Assembly (NCBI GenBank): GCA_011763485.2
Contig: JAANSK020256274.1
Span: 1 to 22,595, forward strand
Direction of reading: 5' to 3'
Origin: Isoetes engelmannii
Lineage: Eukaryota > Streptophyta > Lycopodiopsida > Isoetales > Isoetaceae
Length of the DNA stretch: 22,595 nt
Shown: one piece after another, positions 1 through 9,818 of the stretch
How positions within the stretch are numbered: position 1 is the stretch's first letter
How the letters are laid out: every line of letters starts with the position of its first letter
The notes under the pieces: generated by a model
The model's input: only the letters and a program-made list of their open reading frames with translations
What the model was told of the DNA's origin: nothing
Databases searched by the model: none
Position numbers and translations under genes: made by a program

Positions 1-653
1 GTGATTCCAATGAAGGCATGGATGACAAATCCTATTCCAAGCTGTGGGCATGTCCAAAGCTAACTGAAGAAACCTGATCAAGGTGACTCTTAAGAGATGC
101 ATAGAATCTTCCATGCGCATGCACTCTTCAGTAATATACTGTATGGTGAACCTTAGTCAAAATGACCAGCAAGTGGGTGTGTTATAAAAGCACAATTGCT
201 GCACTAGAGAGCAAAGGAAGTTCTACGTATAGTGCTTTTTCACTACCGTCGCAGACAAGGATGAAACGTTAGAAGCTGCATCATCAAATTACAGGAAATG
301 TCTGCTGTTGTTTGAGGAGACAAGGAGAGATATAAAACATTTACTTGAAATAAAACATGCATTACATGACAGACATGTTTGCCAACTGTAGGAACACAAG
401 TGCCCATAGTTCTACGGTAATATCATACAAAAAAATAACAATGCAGACAATAAGTCTTCAAAAGTAAAATCAAACATCTTTGTCTGTATCTCTTTCCTCA
501 TCTATGTGTCCAAACTATTTGCGCACAAGATCATCTGCTGTCTTGTCATATAAAGCTTTCTCCAATGCATCTCTACAAGCAGAATTGGCTGCAGAAGCTT
601 CTTGAGTACTCCGAGGAGCTTGCCCAACCAATTTCGCGATGGCCTACAAGACA
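1..653. other. no recognisable gene
   Basis: I see no coding region, RNA gene or clear repeat here. It adjoins the end of the Harbinger transposase and may include that element's 3' flank, but I could not find a terminal inverted repeat to mark its edge. Confidence 0.5.
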
Positions 654-2069
654 CTAGGACATGTTAGAACCGAATTCATAAACTCTAAAATCAGAAACTT
701 TAAAATCATTACTATATACCTCAGGATCCTCTTCAAGCGCCCTTGCGAGAGCTTCAAATGCATTCAACTTCACACCATTAACTCTGTGAACACCATATGC
801 TGCTGCTCTTGCAATCTCTGTCTCTGATATCTTCAATCGCTTTATCTTATTCTCTAATGCCTTGTTTTTCTTCTCTTCATCAACAGCTTTGTGAAGCTCT
901 ATTTTTGCTTCATCAACCCAAGAATTATCAAACGCATCTGCATGACGAATGCATAAATTATGCAACACAAGACACGTCGATACTATTTCGGGTACTTTGT
1001 CAAGCTTGGTGTCATTTCTTTTGAGCAATATGCTGAATCCAGATTTCAACATTCCAAATGCATATTCAACTGGCATCTAGTCCTCGATTGGATGTAATTC
1101 CAGTTGTATTCTTGTCTACTTAACCCATCTTTGTGACCCTTGTATGGTGGAAGTATCCATGGGCGCGGAGGATAACCTGCATCACCAACTAAACAGTAAT
1201 TGATAAGGTGACCTGCTTGTATTTTCCTTCCAGCCTCCGACCGCTCAAACAATCTCCAATCATGAATGCTGCTTGCCCACCCAACGTCATAATCCCAAAT
1301 AACACATTTGGACGACACTATAAGCTGCAATAGTACGGAATGGAACCCCTTCCTATTATAAATATCCTGCGGGTTAACATGCGGGACGATTATGGGCAAG
1401 TGGCTCCCATCAATTGGACCAACCACATATGGGATGCCACGCAACTTCTCAAACTCGCATGCAGGTTCCTTCATTCTATCTGGAGAGGGCCATTTGATGC
1501 ACAATTCATTTAAGGTTTCTTTAATAGCACAACAAAATTCAGAGATAGCTCTCTGAGCTGTTGTATATCCCACGCTATAATTATCTGCAATGTCCTTTAT
1601 TGTGTTTCCTGTTGATAATCTAGCCAGAGCAATACACACACGCACGTTTCTCTACTGGAACACTCTATCCCATCTTTGTATCTTCCTTTGCAAGGATTGG
1701 CCCTAAAACCTGACACACATAATAGTAAGTTGACTTAGATATTCTCAATCTTCTCTTGAACATATAATCACTGTAAGAGCATAGTAAAGTGCTCTCCATA
1801 AATGTAGACGGTCTATGATAAGACCAAATTTGTGGCGATGCTCTGAGTGCTCTGCCATCAGATTCCCTAATCAATTGTGAACAAAGCTGCATCCAATACT
1901 GGAAACATTGCTGGGACACTGTTGAGGATGAAGACTCTGACATCAATATTTGCATACGAATAAATAATGTAATGGCCATGATGATTCTTCTTTGCCTATC
2001 CATTCTTTCCTCATGCATTTGGGTACTCTCTTGCACTTGTTCTATATTTGTTTCAGAAACCTCATGCAT
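654..2069 (-). pseudogene. PIF/Harbinger (HARBI1-like) DDE transposase, broken
   Basis: The reading frames on the minus strand together resemble a plant PIF/Harbinger transposase (DDE_Tnp_4 family), the enzyme that cuts and re-inserts its element at TTA sites. An N-terminal part (2069 to about 1665) is followed by a helix-turn-helix-like stretch (TGNTIKDIADNYSVGYTTAQ) and the catalytic core. The first Asp lies in GPIDGSH (codon 1409-1411), the second in VGDAGYP (1181-1183) and the Glu in PVEYAFG (1065-1067), so the DDE triad is present. The gene is dead in this copy: a TAG stop lies at 1665-1667, the frame shifts just after it near 1645, and it shifts again at about 1076, where one base seems to be missing between SRTR and MPVEYAFG. 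The C-terminal part ends at 654. No companion Myb-like ORF was found. Upstream, minus-strand 2150-2025 repeats a short coding motif (EVFETQLEEVQ, EVSETNIEQVQ), suggesting a local duplication at the N-terminus. Confidence 0.9.
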
Positions 2070-2284
2070 TTGATTTTTGATTACTCCCTTGCACTTCTTC
2101 TAATTGTGTTTCAAAAACCTCATTTGCATTTACTGCATTTGCCTGTGATAATTCTGAGCTATTCCTGTGTTCATGCCTTTGAAATGGTCCTATAAAATCC
2201 ACCTTTCTTGATGTCTACAAAACGAGTAGAATAAAAAAGTGAAACATTTCACTTGACCTGTAGATCAGCATGCTTAAAAAAAAT
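2070..2284. other. 5' flank of the Harbinger transposase
   Basis: This stretch includes the upstream copy of the duplicated N-terminal motif of the transposase (about 2140-2075, minus strand), out of frame with the downstream copy. The rest is AT-rich and I see nothing else in it. Confidence 0.4.
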
Positions 2285-2447
2285 GGAGCTGGATTTGAAT
2301 TTGGCGCAGACGCACTCCGTCCGTTCTTCTTCTTCGCTTCTCTTCTCTTTCGAATGTACCGTGGAATAACAAACGAAAATAACGTCGGTTATTAGGGCGT
2401 TCCTTAATGCCACGTCGCAAATGACATTTGCCGTAGTCGAATCTAGG
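2285..2447. repeat. possible degenerate third MITE of the same family
   Basis: The right edge reads GTAGTCGAATCTAGG, close to the right terminal repeat of the two clear MITEs (GTCGAATCTGGCCC). The left edge GGAGCTGGATTTGAA loosely resembles the left repeat GGAGCCAGATTCGAC. Alternatively the right edge is the terminal repeat of the neighbouring Harbinger element. The interior does not obviously match the other two copies, so this call is weak. Confidence 0.3.
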
Positions 2448-2492
2448 TACATTAGTTAAGTGACATGGGCAACCCAAAAAAAGGGACACTTA

Positions 2493-2824
2493 GGGCCAGA
2501 TTCGACTATCGGAGTTAAGGGCGAGGCAATTCGCTCAAAGCCAATCCAGTAATGGCACGCAAAACACTCACGTTCAAACTAAAACACTCCTAAACGCTGC
2601 TGCTTAACTTCCAAGCTTTCGATTCAACTGACAGGGGATACTCCCTGGCCTTTTCAAGATAATTTAAGAAGCTGCTGGGGGATTTCCACACGTCATCAGC
2701 ATCGCCCTAGATCTACCGACACATAATAACTGTAGTGCCATCCTGTGGAATCACCGGACTTATGTGCTCAGAGGAAATTGAGTTTTTAGGGCAAACTGCC
2801 ACTGCCGCATGTTGAATCTGGCCC
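2493..2824 (-). mobile_element. Tourist-like MITE, copy 1 (332 bp)
   Basis: Terminal inverted repeats GGGCCAGATTCGAC (left) and GTTGAATCTGGCCC (right) are flanked on both sides by TTA (2490-2492 and 2825-2827), the target duplication of PIF/Harbinger elements. It has no coding capacity. Its reverse complement matches the interior of copy 2, for example around the shared segments ATCTTGAAAAGG and AGCTTGGAA, so the two copies are one family in opposite orientation. The neighbouring broken Harbinger transposase is a plausible relative of the enzyme that moved it, but I could not match terminal repeats between them. Confidence 0.85.
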
Positions 2825-2884
2825 TTACATTAGTTAAGTGACATGTGCAACGCCTCATAAATGCCAGGCCGAACCTTTATTTTA

Positions 2885-3303
2885 GGAGCCAGATTCGACA
2901 GCGGCAATAGCAATTTGCTGTAAAAACTCAGCAATTTGCTTCAAAAACTCAATTTCCGCTATCTGCATAACTCTGATGATTCCACATAGTGGCACTACCA
3001 TTATCAGAAATCTTATCTTGTGTGTCAGTAGATTTACGGCAATGCTGAAGACGTGGCGAAAATCTGGCAGCAGCTAGTTAAACTATCTTGAAAAGGTCGG
3101 GGGATACCCAAGTCATCTGAATCAAGAGCTTGGAAATTAAGCGGCAACGTTCCAGGGTGTTTTAGTTTTAAGGTGAGTGTTTTGGTAATTGCCATCGCCG
3201 CTTCGTGGAATCAGATCGGAAGTGCCAGTTAAGGCATGCCATCATCACCAGATTGGGTTCAGCAAAGTGGCAGGCTCTTAACTCCACTAGTCGAATCTGG
3301 CCC
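2885..3303 (+). mobile_element. Tourist-like MITE, copy 2 (419 bp)
   Basis: The left repeat is GGAGCCAGATTCGAC and the right repeat is GTCGAATCTGGCCC, flanked by TTA at 2882-2884 and 3304-3306. The interior aligns with the reverse complement of copy 1 but is about 90 bp longer. The two copies lie 60 bp apart head to head, so a transcript across both could fold into a long hairpin. Confidence 0.85.
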
Positions 3304-3695
3304 TTATTTTGCAAAGTCACAGCCACTCTAATTTTCTTCTGATTAAAAACACGTACTATTTAGTAACGTTGAAAACTGCAGCTTAACAAATAGAAGGTTT
3401 TGGCGTTGACAAAGCATCTAGAAATTCGGCATAATGTTTTGGACTTGCCATCTTCTTGAGATTTAGTTCATATTTACATTTCCGGCCAGTTCTTTTACTG
3501 TGGCGTGATTCTTCTTGTTACTAAGGTTGGGTTTCTCAACAACTATATAGTTGTACCAATTTACCTTTTTAACTATTATCAGTTGGGACATCTGTAACAC
3601 TCTCAGCACCAGGCTTTCCAAATCTAATACCAAATTTCAATGGCAGTGAATACTGCTTAAAAACACTTATTAAAGGAAAAATATTAGAACGGATC
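3304..3695. other. 3' flank of the NPF gene
   Basis: No coding signal. On the minus strand this is the region downstream of the transporter stop codon and should hold its 3' UTR and poly(A) site. The AATAAG at about 3668-3673 (minus) is a possible but weak poly(A) signal. Confidence 0.4.
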
Positions 3696-6600
3696 TTAAG
3701 TTTTTTCTACCTGAATATAACGATATGAATGGGCAAGGAACAAAAACAAAAGAAAATCAGCAGTTGTTAGACCCGCCAATAGCCAAAAAAAATAGTCTAA
3801 GTGTCCAAGATTGAGGTTGTCAGCAATCCAGCCATTATTCCCTCCTCCTTGCGTACATGCTGTGACAATGGTAACAAGGAGACTACTAACATAGCTACCA
3901 ACGGCAAAGGCAGCTAATTGCATAGCGCTTCCAAGGCCCCGAACTCGATCTGGTGACTGGTCATAGAAAAACTCCATTTGGGCGATATAATTGAAAACCT
4001 CTGATGCCCCAACAAGGAAATACTGAGGAACTTGCCAGAAGACACTCATAGGGACCATTACATCAGGTTTATTTAGTAATCCATGTTCCATTACTAACCT
4101 TCGACGATATATTTCTACTATAGCAGCTGCCATCATGGCCATAATTATAGCTACAAATCCAATACCCATTCTTTGTAGTGTGGTCAATCCTTGTTTTGTC
4201 CACTTGAATTGTTTTAAAACAGGTATCACCACCCAATAATATGCAAGCGACCAGAAAACAACACTGATTGTGTCAAACGCGGTTAATGATGCAGGCGGGA
4301 TTTTGAAGGAGCCTATCATTGTATTCATAGTTGAACCTTGTTCTACGAATAAAGTTGGCATCTGTGAATATGTTGTTGAAAAGAATATAGTGCTCACCCA
4401 AATAGGAAGCATGCGCAATATGCACTTCACCTCCTCTACTTGTGTCACTGTGCACAATCTCCAACCACGTATCTCACTTTCAATGTTGCTCTCAACTGTC
4501 ACTATCGCAGCTTTGTCAAGCAATCTGTACACCAGCATATATCATGTTAAAGTAATATCAGGATATGATGTAAATTGCAAAGGAAATGCACGAAAGGGAG
4601 ATGTATAATGGTACTTGCCCCTTAGTAAAAACACTTTCTAACAGTATTGCTATTTTATGTGGAACTGCTGGCTTGCTTACGAAATGAGGGAATAAATGAA
4701 AAAGAGACAGGAGACCACCAACGGGCCACATGCAGTCACGTTTATGTCCCTTCATAATCAAACATTATGCTGGAAGTGAAATTGACTGTGAACTTCACCC
4801 AGTAACATGCTAACTTCTTAGTCGCTTTCCAGCAGGTCTCTTTTCCAGTGAACATCAATCTGCTGACTGCACAACAGATTTCAGGGTTGACAAAGTGGCA
4901 TGCACTACTTCATCACTAGGACTGACTTCGAGTCTTGGATCGTAGACTTGCAATTTGCCATAGAAATTTGGGAAATCAAATCTCTCAAATAATGAAATTT
5001 CCTGATTATTATATTCAACCTCAAGAAACCCAAACATGTCACTTCAAAGTGGGAGTATTGATATTCCCAATTGCATCACTGATCCACATGTCATGAACAT
5101 ATAGTACAACAGTGGTGATTTTTTCACCAGAGACCTCGAATCTGCATTACTTGCATAGAACCGTCAGCTCAAAAATGCTCATACTGTTCTTGTTTAAAAT
5201 GGCTCTTCCACTGAAAATTCTCTCAGTTGAAAGCAGATTCCTGACGTTGCTCCATGCACACTCCATTCAGAGGCGTATCCATCTGATAGACTTTCCACAG
5301 GGTTGCTAAAGCAAGGATACAGCAGTTGGGAGCACAAATTTTATCATAATCAATCCTTTTGTTAGACATGCTTCGTTTCTGCTTTTTCCTTCTACTCCTT
5401 CCACAAACAGTGATCTTCTTTTACTGTACATAAATCACATAACTCCATGTTTCATTGCCTTTAATAGGTTACAGATATGGAAGTTGCCACTTTCTCTAGT
5501 TGGTTTTTGCCCACTAACGTAACTCACCATATTCCAGTTTTCCAGATAGAATTTGTAATCATGATCAAACGGGGTCCTCCCTACTAGATCAATAATTCCG
5601 CAATTCCCTTTCTTTTGGTCTCACTTCTGCACTCAGAGAATTTCCATGATCAAGCAAAAGACAATCAAAATGGTTATAATGGTACTTCTGATCGAGATTG
5701 CAGTAAAATCTGTATGAAGTATATTGCCACCACTGAAATCCATATGAAGCAAGTGCCAATGACCCGAAATGTGTTTTGCAAATAGAACCTGAAGGTTGTT
5801 CCAAAAACTTGGGCAAATCTCTCCTCACGGATTCTTCTGTTTTAAGTTTGTGGAACTTCTTGAGGTCCACCAATCTTATCTCGTTCCCAAGCTCAAATCT
5901 AATTTGTGTTTAACGGCTAAAATTTTTATTGATTATGCCATTTAATAAAATTTTCTACAAGTAAACACCAATTTGTGATGCCTTCAATGATCCCATCTCA
6001 TTACCTGAATGGATTCTTATAGCTCTCTAGTTCGTAAGTACCTCTCTTCAGCGACATTCTTTCGTCTTTTCTTCAGCTCAATTAAAAAATGAAGTAACAT
6101 CTGTTTTAATAAAATACTTCTCGAGTGTTCTCGTTTATAACCATCATTCTGTGAACTAGTCAACATAGCTAAAGATTGTTGCAAGGATCAGGAAAAAGCT
6201 TGCACTTTCAACAGAAACACCTGGCCTACTCCTTATTATCGGCCATTGTAGAATCTGCCGGATCTTTTGTGACCACAAAGTACTCTTGCCGTTTTGCATG
6301 AATTCCATATTCCTTGAGAGTGGTTGCCAAGTCTTCCATCCTCATAATCATCTTTCTTTCCCTGCCACTGGGGCCCCTTCTTTTACAGCATTGCACGGCA
6401 TCTCGAGCAATTTCGGCTACAAATTTCTGAGTCGCCACAGCAAGAAGACGGCGGACAAGAGGATCAGAAGATTGGAAACCTACCGCATTGAGATGATAAT
6501 CGGCAAGCTCGTCAGGAATAGCTGGTACGTAATCATTCAAGCAGCCCATGAAGTCCAAGACCTCCGCCTCGCTCTTGGCAGGTGCGGCTGCCCTTGCATC

Positions 6601-9600
6601 GTCAGCTCCATCTTCCGCCATATCCAAGTTATTATTTAGGGTTTGCATTATACGAAAGCTAATGTGCCAAGTCAGATGATCAATCTGCTGACTCGTTAAC
6701 TGCCACATCATAAAGCGAGACCCAGCCAATTCAATGTTATCATCACCTAAATGGATTCTCATCACTTAGCTGAGAGGCTTCGAAATCCCTGTAAAACCTC
6801 ACAATTCCTAATAATGTTTTTGCCGGGAAACAAAAACTTGAACCGGAAAATAAGGATTGTAACCGGAAATTAAGGAGACTAACCCCCTGTTTTTCGATGC
6901 CTTAGCTCTCTAGTTGGACTCTTCACTTTCTCATCAGAACAGCTCAAGTCCCATTCATCATCTTGATCTGGCTGTTAAAACCTACGTCAAGTAAAGTAAC
7001 CATTCAGTGTTACCAACTAACCTGAAGATAACTAAGTGCAAGCTTCCCATGGAGAACCCACTCATATGGTCTTACTGTTCCTTAAATGCTTACATTGATA
7101 CTCTTAAGATTAATTTGAACTTGGCTATTGAATCTCTTGACTGCAACTTCTATGTGACAAACATTACTTTCTGAATGATAATAGGCAGAATATTAATACT
7201 ACAATGAAAAGCTTCCATAGACAGGATGAGTATGTCAGGAGGGAAACTTGCGCATCGTTTGGAGGACTTTTGACCAGATGCATGTATCAGCAATTATGTC
7301 TGTGTATATTTTTTTTTCCATGTAGCTCCTACCTTGCATAGGCAAGGCTAAATACATACCTACTTTGCTACACACAAGGAAAATATGCACTGTAGATAAA
7401 TACGTCTTTGAAAAAAAGAATGCATACACAGTGGTGTAGAAACAGTAGTCTTAAATCTTTGCATACCTAAAACCATTTGTATGCAAAATTTTGCGACCTT
7501 TTTGCTTTGATGCCTCTCCACTAATTTCTTCATAAAGCGTGCTGTCATCAATTGGAGCTTGTAAATTCATCTTGCGAAATGCAGCAACAAAAACATGTGC
7601 AACACGAGAAAAGGGATTGCCACCAGGTTTGCGATACCGATATAGTGGTATTCCATACAGATATACGACTAGGGATAAGCCCAAGACACCTGTTGATATA
7701 CTAAACCCCAACATCCAGCTGATATTCTCCTCTATGTATACCATTACAGTTGAAGCAATGAAGGATGGGATTATCATGAATAAATAAAAGAAGTTGAAAT
7801 ATGATGATTTGCTGTGGTGCTCTGTAAGGTCTCCATCATCAAACTGATCTGCTCCAAAAGCAGAATTGCATGGTTGATATCCACCTACGCCCAGTGCACA
7901 TAGATAGAGTGCAAAATAAAGAAATGCAGCTTGTCTTACTGAAGCATGTTCACAATGCAACGTGTTATTCTCGAGGCACATGCTGGGTCTCATTGTAGAT
8001 ATAGATGCAGATAAGGTTAGCAATATCATTCCCTGCATACACCAGAAAAACTATTAAGTACAACAGCGGAAATACACCGAATACATAGTAGGTAGCTGTG
8101 GTGGGACCTATAAAAGTATAACCATGAGTATTCACGCACAATATCCTGCGAAGGACTTCTGATACCATCACAAGACTGTTGAGTTGCACGATTCCTTCGG
8201 CCAATTGGTGAGACAGCCATGGTTACAGTTGCAGACTTCACCATTGCATTTAGTATATCATCCCAAGATTTACAATGACATGTTTGAAGGTGCCGTCTAG
8301 AATTGAGAAAGAGGAACTATAAAAACAAAAGAGTTTCTATAGTCTTTTTATCCAAGGTTACAGAAATGCTACTAAAGACTTATCATGCTGTCAAAATCAG
8401 CCCTCCAACTCAATAACAGAACCAGAATATTTACAGTTAAATCGAGATGAGACATTGACGAGACAAATGTCTGCAGTTCATTCACTGCCATTCCCTCAAA
8501 CAAGATTTAATCCAGAAACGAAGCCTAGCTGACATTGCATTCAGATACTGATATTGTTAATGCTCTTGTGATGTTTGTCAATTGCATGGATGTTGGCTAT
8601 CAACCATAGAGAAAATAACAAAGTAGCATTTTTGCAGGGCAGCATGTTATTATGCTGCCAATTGATGCCCCCAAGGGTTGAATAACATAACTGCAACTTT
8701 TCACTCATGCCTGTTTAGCATAAGTTATCATTTATATTATAGTTGACAAGCTCTTACTATGCTGAGATGCTTAGAATAAAGATAGAAGCTTTGGAGACTT
8801 ACAAAGAGATACGCTATGAGGAATATCACAGAAGTCCAAAACCGACCAATATACGCATCAGCTAAATATGCACCAAGCACAGCTGTCAAACAATTTGTTC
8901 CAATCCAATTGTTTACGTTTCTTGCAGCTGATGCATTTCCCTCGTGAAACACGGTTGTTAAATACCGTACTAGATTATTTGCGACAGCATAATATGGAAC
9001 AGAAGTCATGGCTTGATTAACTGCAATCAACATGTTTTCATTGCTTTAGTCAAATTCAGCAAGTAATTAGCCAATGAAACTTTAGAATAATGAACAGAAC
9101 AAGCCCGGGAGTTACAATTTCAACCACCACCAATGGCTAAACATAGTGAATGTTATGTTACATGAATTTTGACCCATTTAATGTATTTTTCCTTCTCCCA
9201 TATTTTCCTGTGTTGAAAATTCATTTACATTAGGAATTTGCCCAGCAAACAGAAAACTTTATCACATTTTTATTACAGGAGACTGAAACCATAACTGCTC
9301 ATAATGCCAATAACTTGCTCGTCAATACTCTATTGATAAGTTACCTAGGATAATAGACGCAGCCTTGTACCGGCCTGTTTTATTTCTATTTGCAGGTCGT
9401 CCATGGAAGTCAATAGTTCCATCAGTTGTAAGTGGCACTGCCACTGTGTCACCTGTTTCCTGATAAGCGATTGTGGATGAAATCTTAGCATGTAAGCAAA
9501 CGAAATGTGGGTGGAGTTTTAAAGTTATATCTAATGATGGAAGAAGGGAACAGATGCCGCCAGAAATGACAAATCTAACAAAGCATAAAATGTAGATGAA

Positions 9601-9818
9601 ACATACAGCATCACACACATCAAAAAGGGTATGAATAAAACATCAACGCTGGTGGCATTCAAAAGTATTATGGAACACGTTGAATATGAAACATCAGTAT
9701 TTGCATTTAAAGGAGCAAAAAACGAAATAACATGCGAATGGAAGGATAGAAGAAAAAACATGATCCGTTTAATTTGCCAGAAATGCTGAAACACAGAGCC
9801 GGAAAGACCTACCGACAT
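3696..9818 (-). CDS. NPF (NRT1/PTR) family transporter, five exons
   Basis: This is a major-facilitator transporter of the plant NPF (POT/PTR) family, plasma- or vacuolar-membrane carriers of nitrate, di-/tripeptides, hormones or glucosinolates. Proposed coding exons on the minus strand are 9818-9813, 9459-9345, 9020-8803, 8032-7467 and 4524-3696; all junctions are GT..AG and the frame closes at 577 residues, normal for the family. Exon 2 carries the N-terminal TTDGTIDFHGRPANRNKTG signature and exon 3 the first membrane segments with SAARNVNNWIGTN. Exon 4 has FGADQFDD (residues 172-179), and exon 5 starts with LLDKAAI and holds FWQVPQYFLVGASEVF and EFFYDQSPDRVRGLGSAMQ, which resemble the NPF8/NPF5 peptide-transporter groups. 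Odd points: the usual ExxER motif of helix 1 reads Q-A-M-T-S (residues 43-47), and exon 1 is inferred as only six bases (Met-Ser). Intron 4 is 2,942 bp and houses TAF10. The substrate cannot be told from sequence. Confidence 0.92.
4855..5873 (-). other. unidentified open frames inside NPF intron 4
   Basis: Two short minus-strand frames are compositionally protein-like but not recognised. 4855-5037 (60 residues) contains FERFDFPNFYGKLQVYDPRL and SPSDEVVHATLS. 5589-5873 (94 residues) contains FLEQPSGSICKTHFGSLALA and WWQYTSYRFYCNLDQ. Between them another frame (about 5128-5036) reads EKITTVVLYVHD, a faint echo of the start of dirigent domains. They could be decayed exons of one captured or nested gene, or chance frames. 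I assign no function. Confidence 0.25.
6226..6621 (-). CDS. TAF10: TAF10, TFIID/SAGA histone-fold subunit
   Basis: The 131-residue product is like plant TAF10 (about 134 residues in Arabidopsis) and resembles human TAF10's C-terminal half. TAF10 is a nuclear scaffold subunit of TFIID and SAGA that pairs through its histone fold. Diagnostic stretches are LNDYVPAIPDELADYHL (residues 28-44), AVATQKFVAEIARDAVQCCK (61-80) and the C-terminal MEDLATTLKEYGIHAKRQEY (95-114). The start at 6621 (MAEDGADD) matches the family's short acidic N-terminus; the frame stays open to 6765, but the added 48 residues look like leader. A telo-box sits 15 bases upstream of this ATG. The frame is intact and uninterrupted by introns, whereas I believe seed-plant TAF10 genes contain introns, so a retrocopy or intron loss is possible; I see no poly(A) tail or flanking repeats. 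It lies within intron 4 of the NPF gene on the same strand. Confidence 0.88.
   Translation of the reverse strand: MAEDGADDARAAAPAKSEAEVLDFMGCLNDYVPAIPDELADYHLNAVGFQSSDPLVRRLLAVATQKFVAEIARDAVQCCKRRGPSGRERKMIMRMEDLATTLKEYGIHAKRQEYFVVTKDPADSTMADNKE
6636..6644 (-). promoter_or_regulatory. telo-box (AAACCCTAA) in the TAF10 leader
   Basis: The minus strand reads AAACCCTAA shortly before the TAF10 start codon. Telo-boxes are common near transcription starts of plant housekeeping genes, where they act with other elements to support expression in dividing cells. Its place fits a 5' UTR element. A nine-base match can arise by chance, so the call leans on its position. Confidence 0.5.
6841..6880. repeat. 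20-bp tandem repeat, two units
   Basis: Units 6841-6860 and 6861-6880 share AACCGGAAA-TAAGGA. They lie about 220 bp upstream of the TAF10 start, where promoter elements would be expected, but no known factor site is claimed. Confidence 0.5.

Larger units (their letters stand above)
4525..7466 (-). other. NPF intron 4 (2,942 bp)
   Basis: It is bounded by AG|GTATGC at the donor (7467/7466) and TGTACAG|A at the acceptor (4525/4524), which joins codon R302 cleanly. It is several times longer than the other introns (353, 324 and 770 bp). It contains a TAF10 gene on the same strand and a 1-kb stretch with short unidentified open frames. The remainder (about 6700-7460 and 4530-4850) shows nothing recognisable. 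Confidence 0.8.

Noticed and set aside
5036-5128. Dirigent protein fragment (EKITTVVLYVHD)
   Set aside because: Only about a dozen residues resemble the family and the following residues do not.
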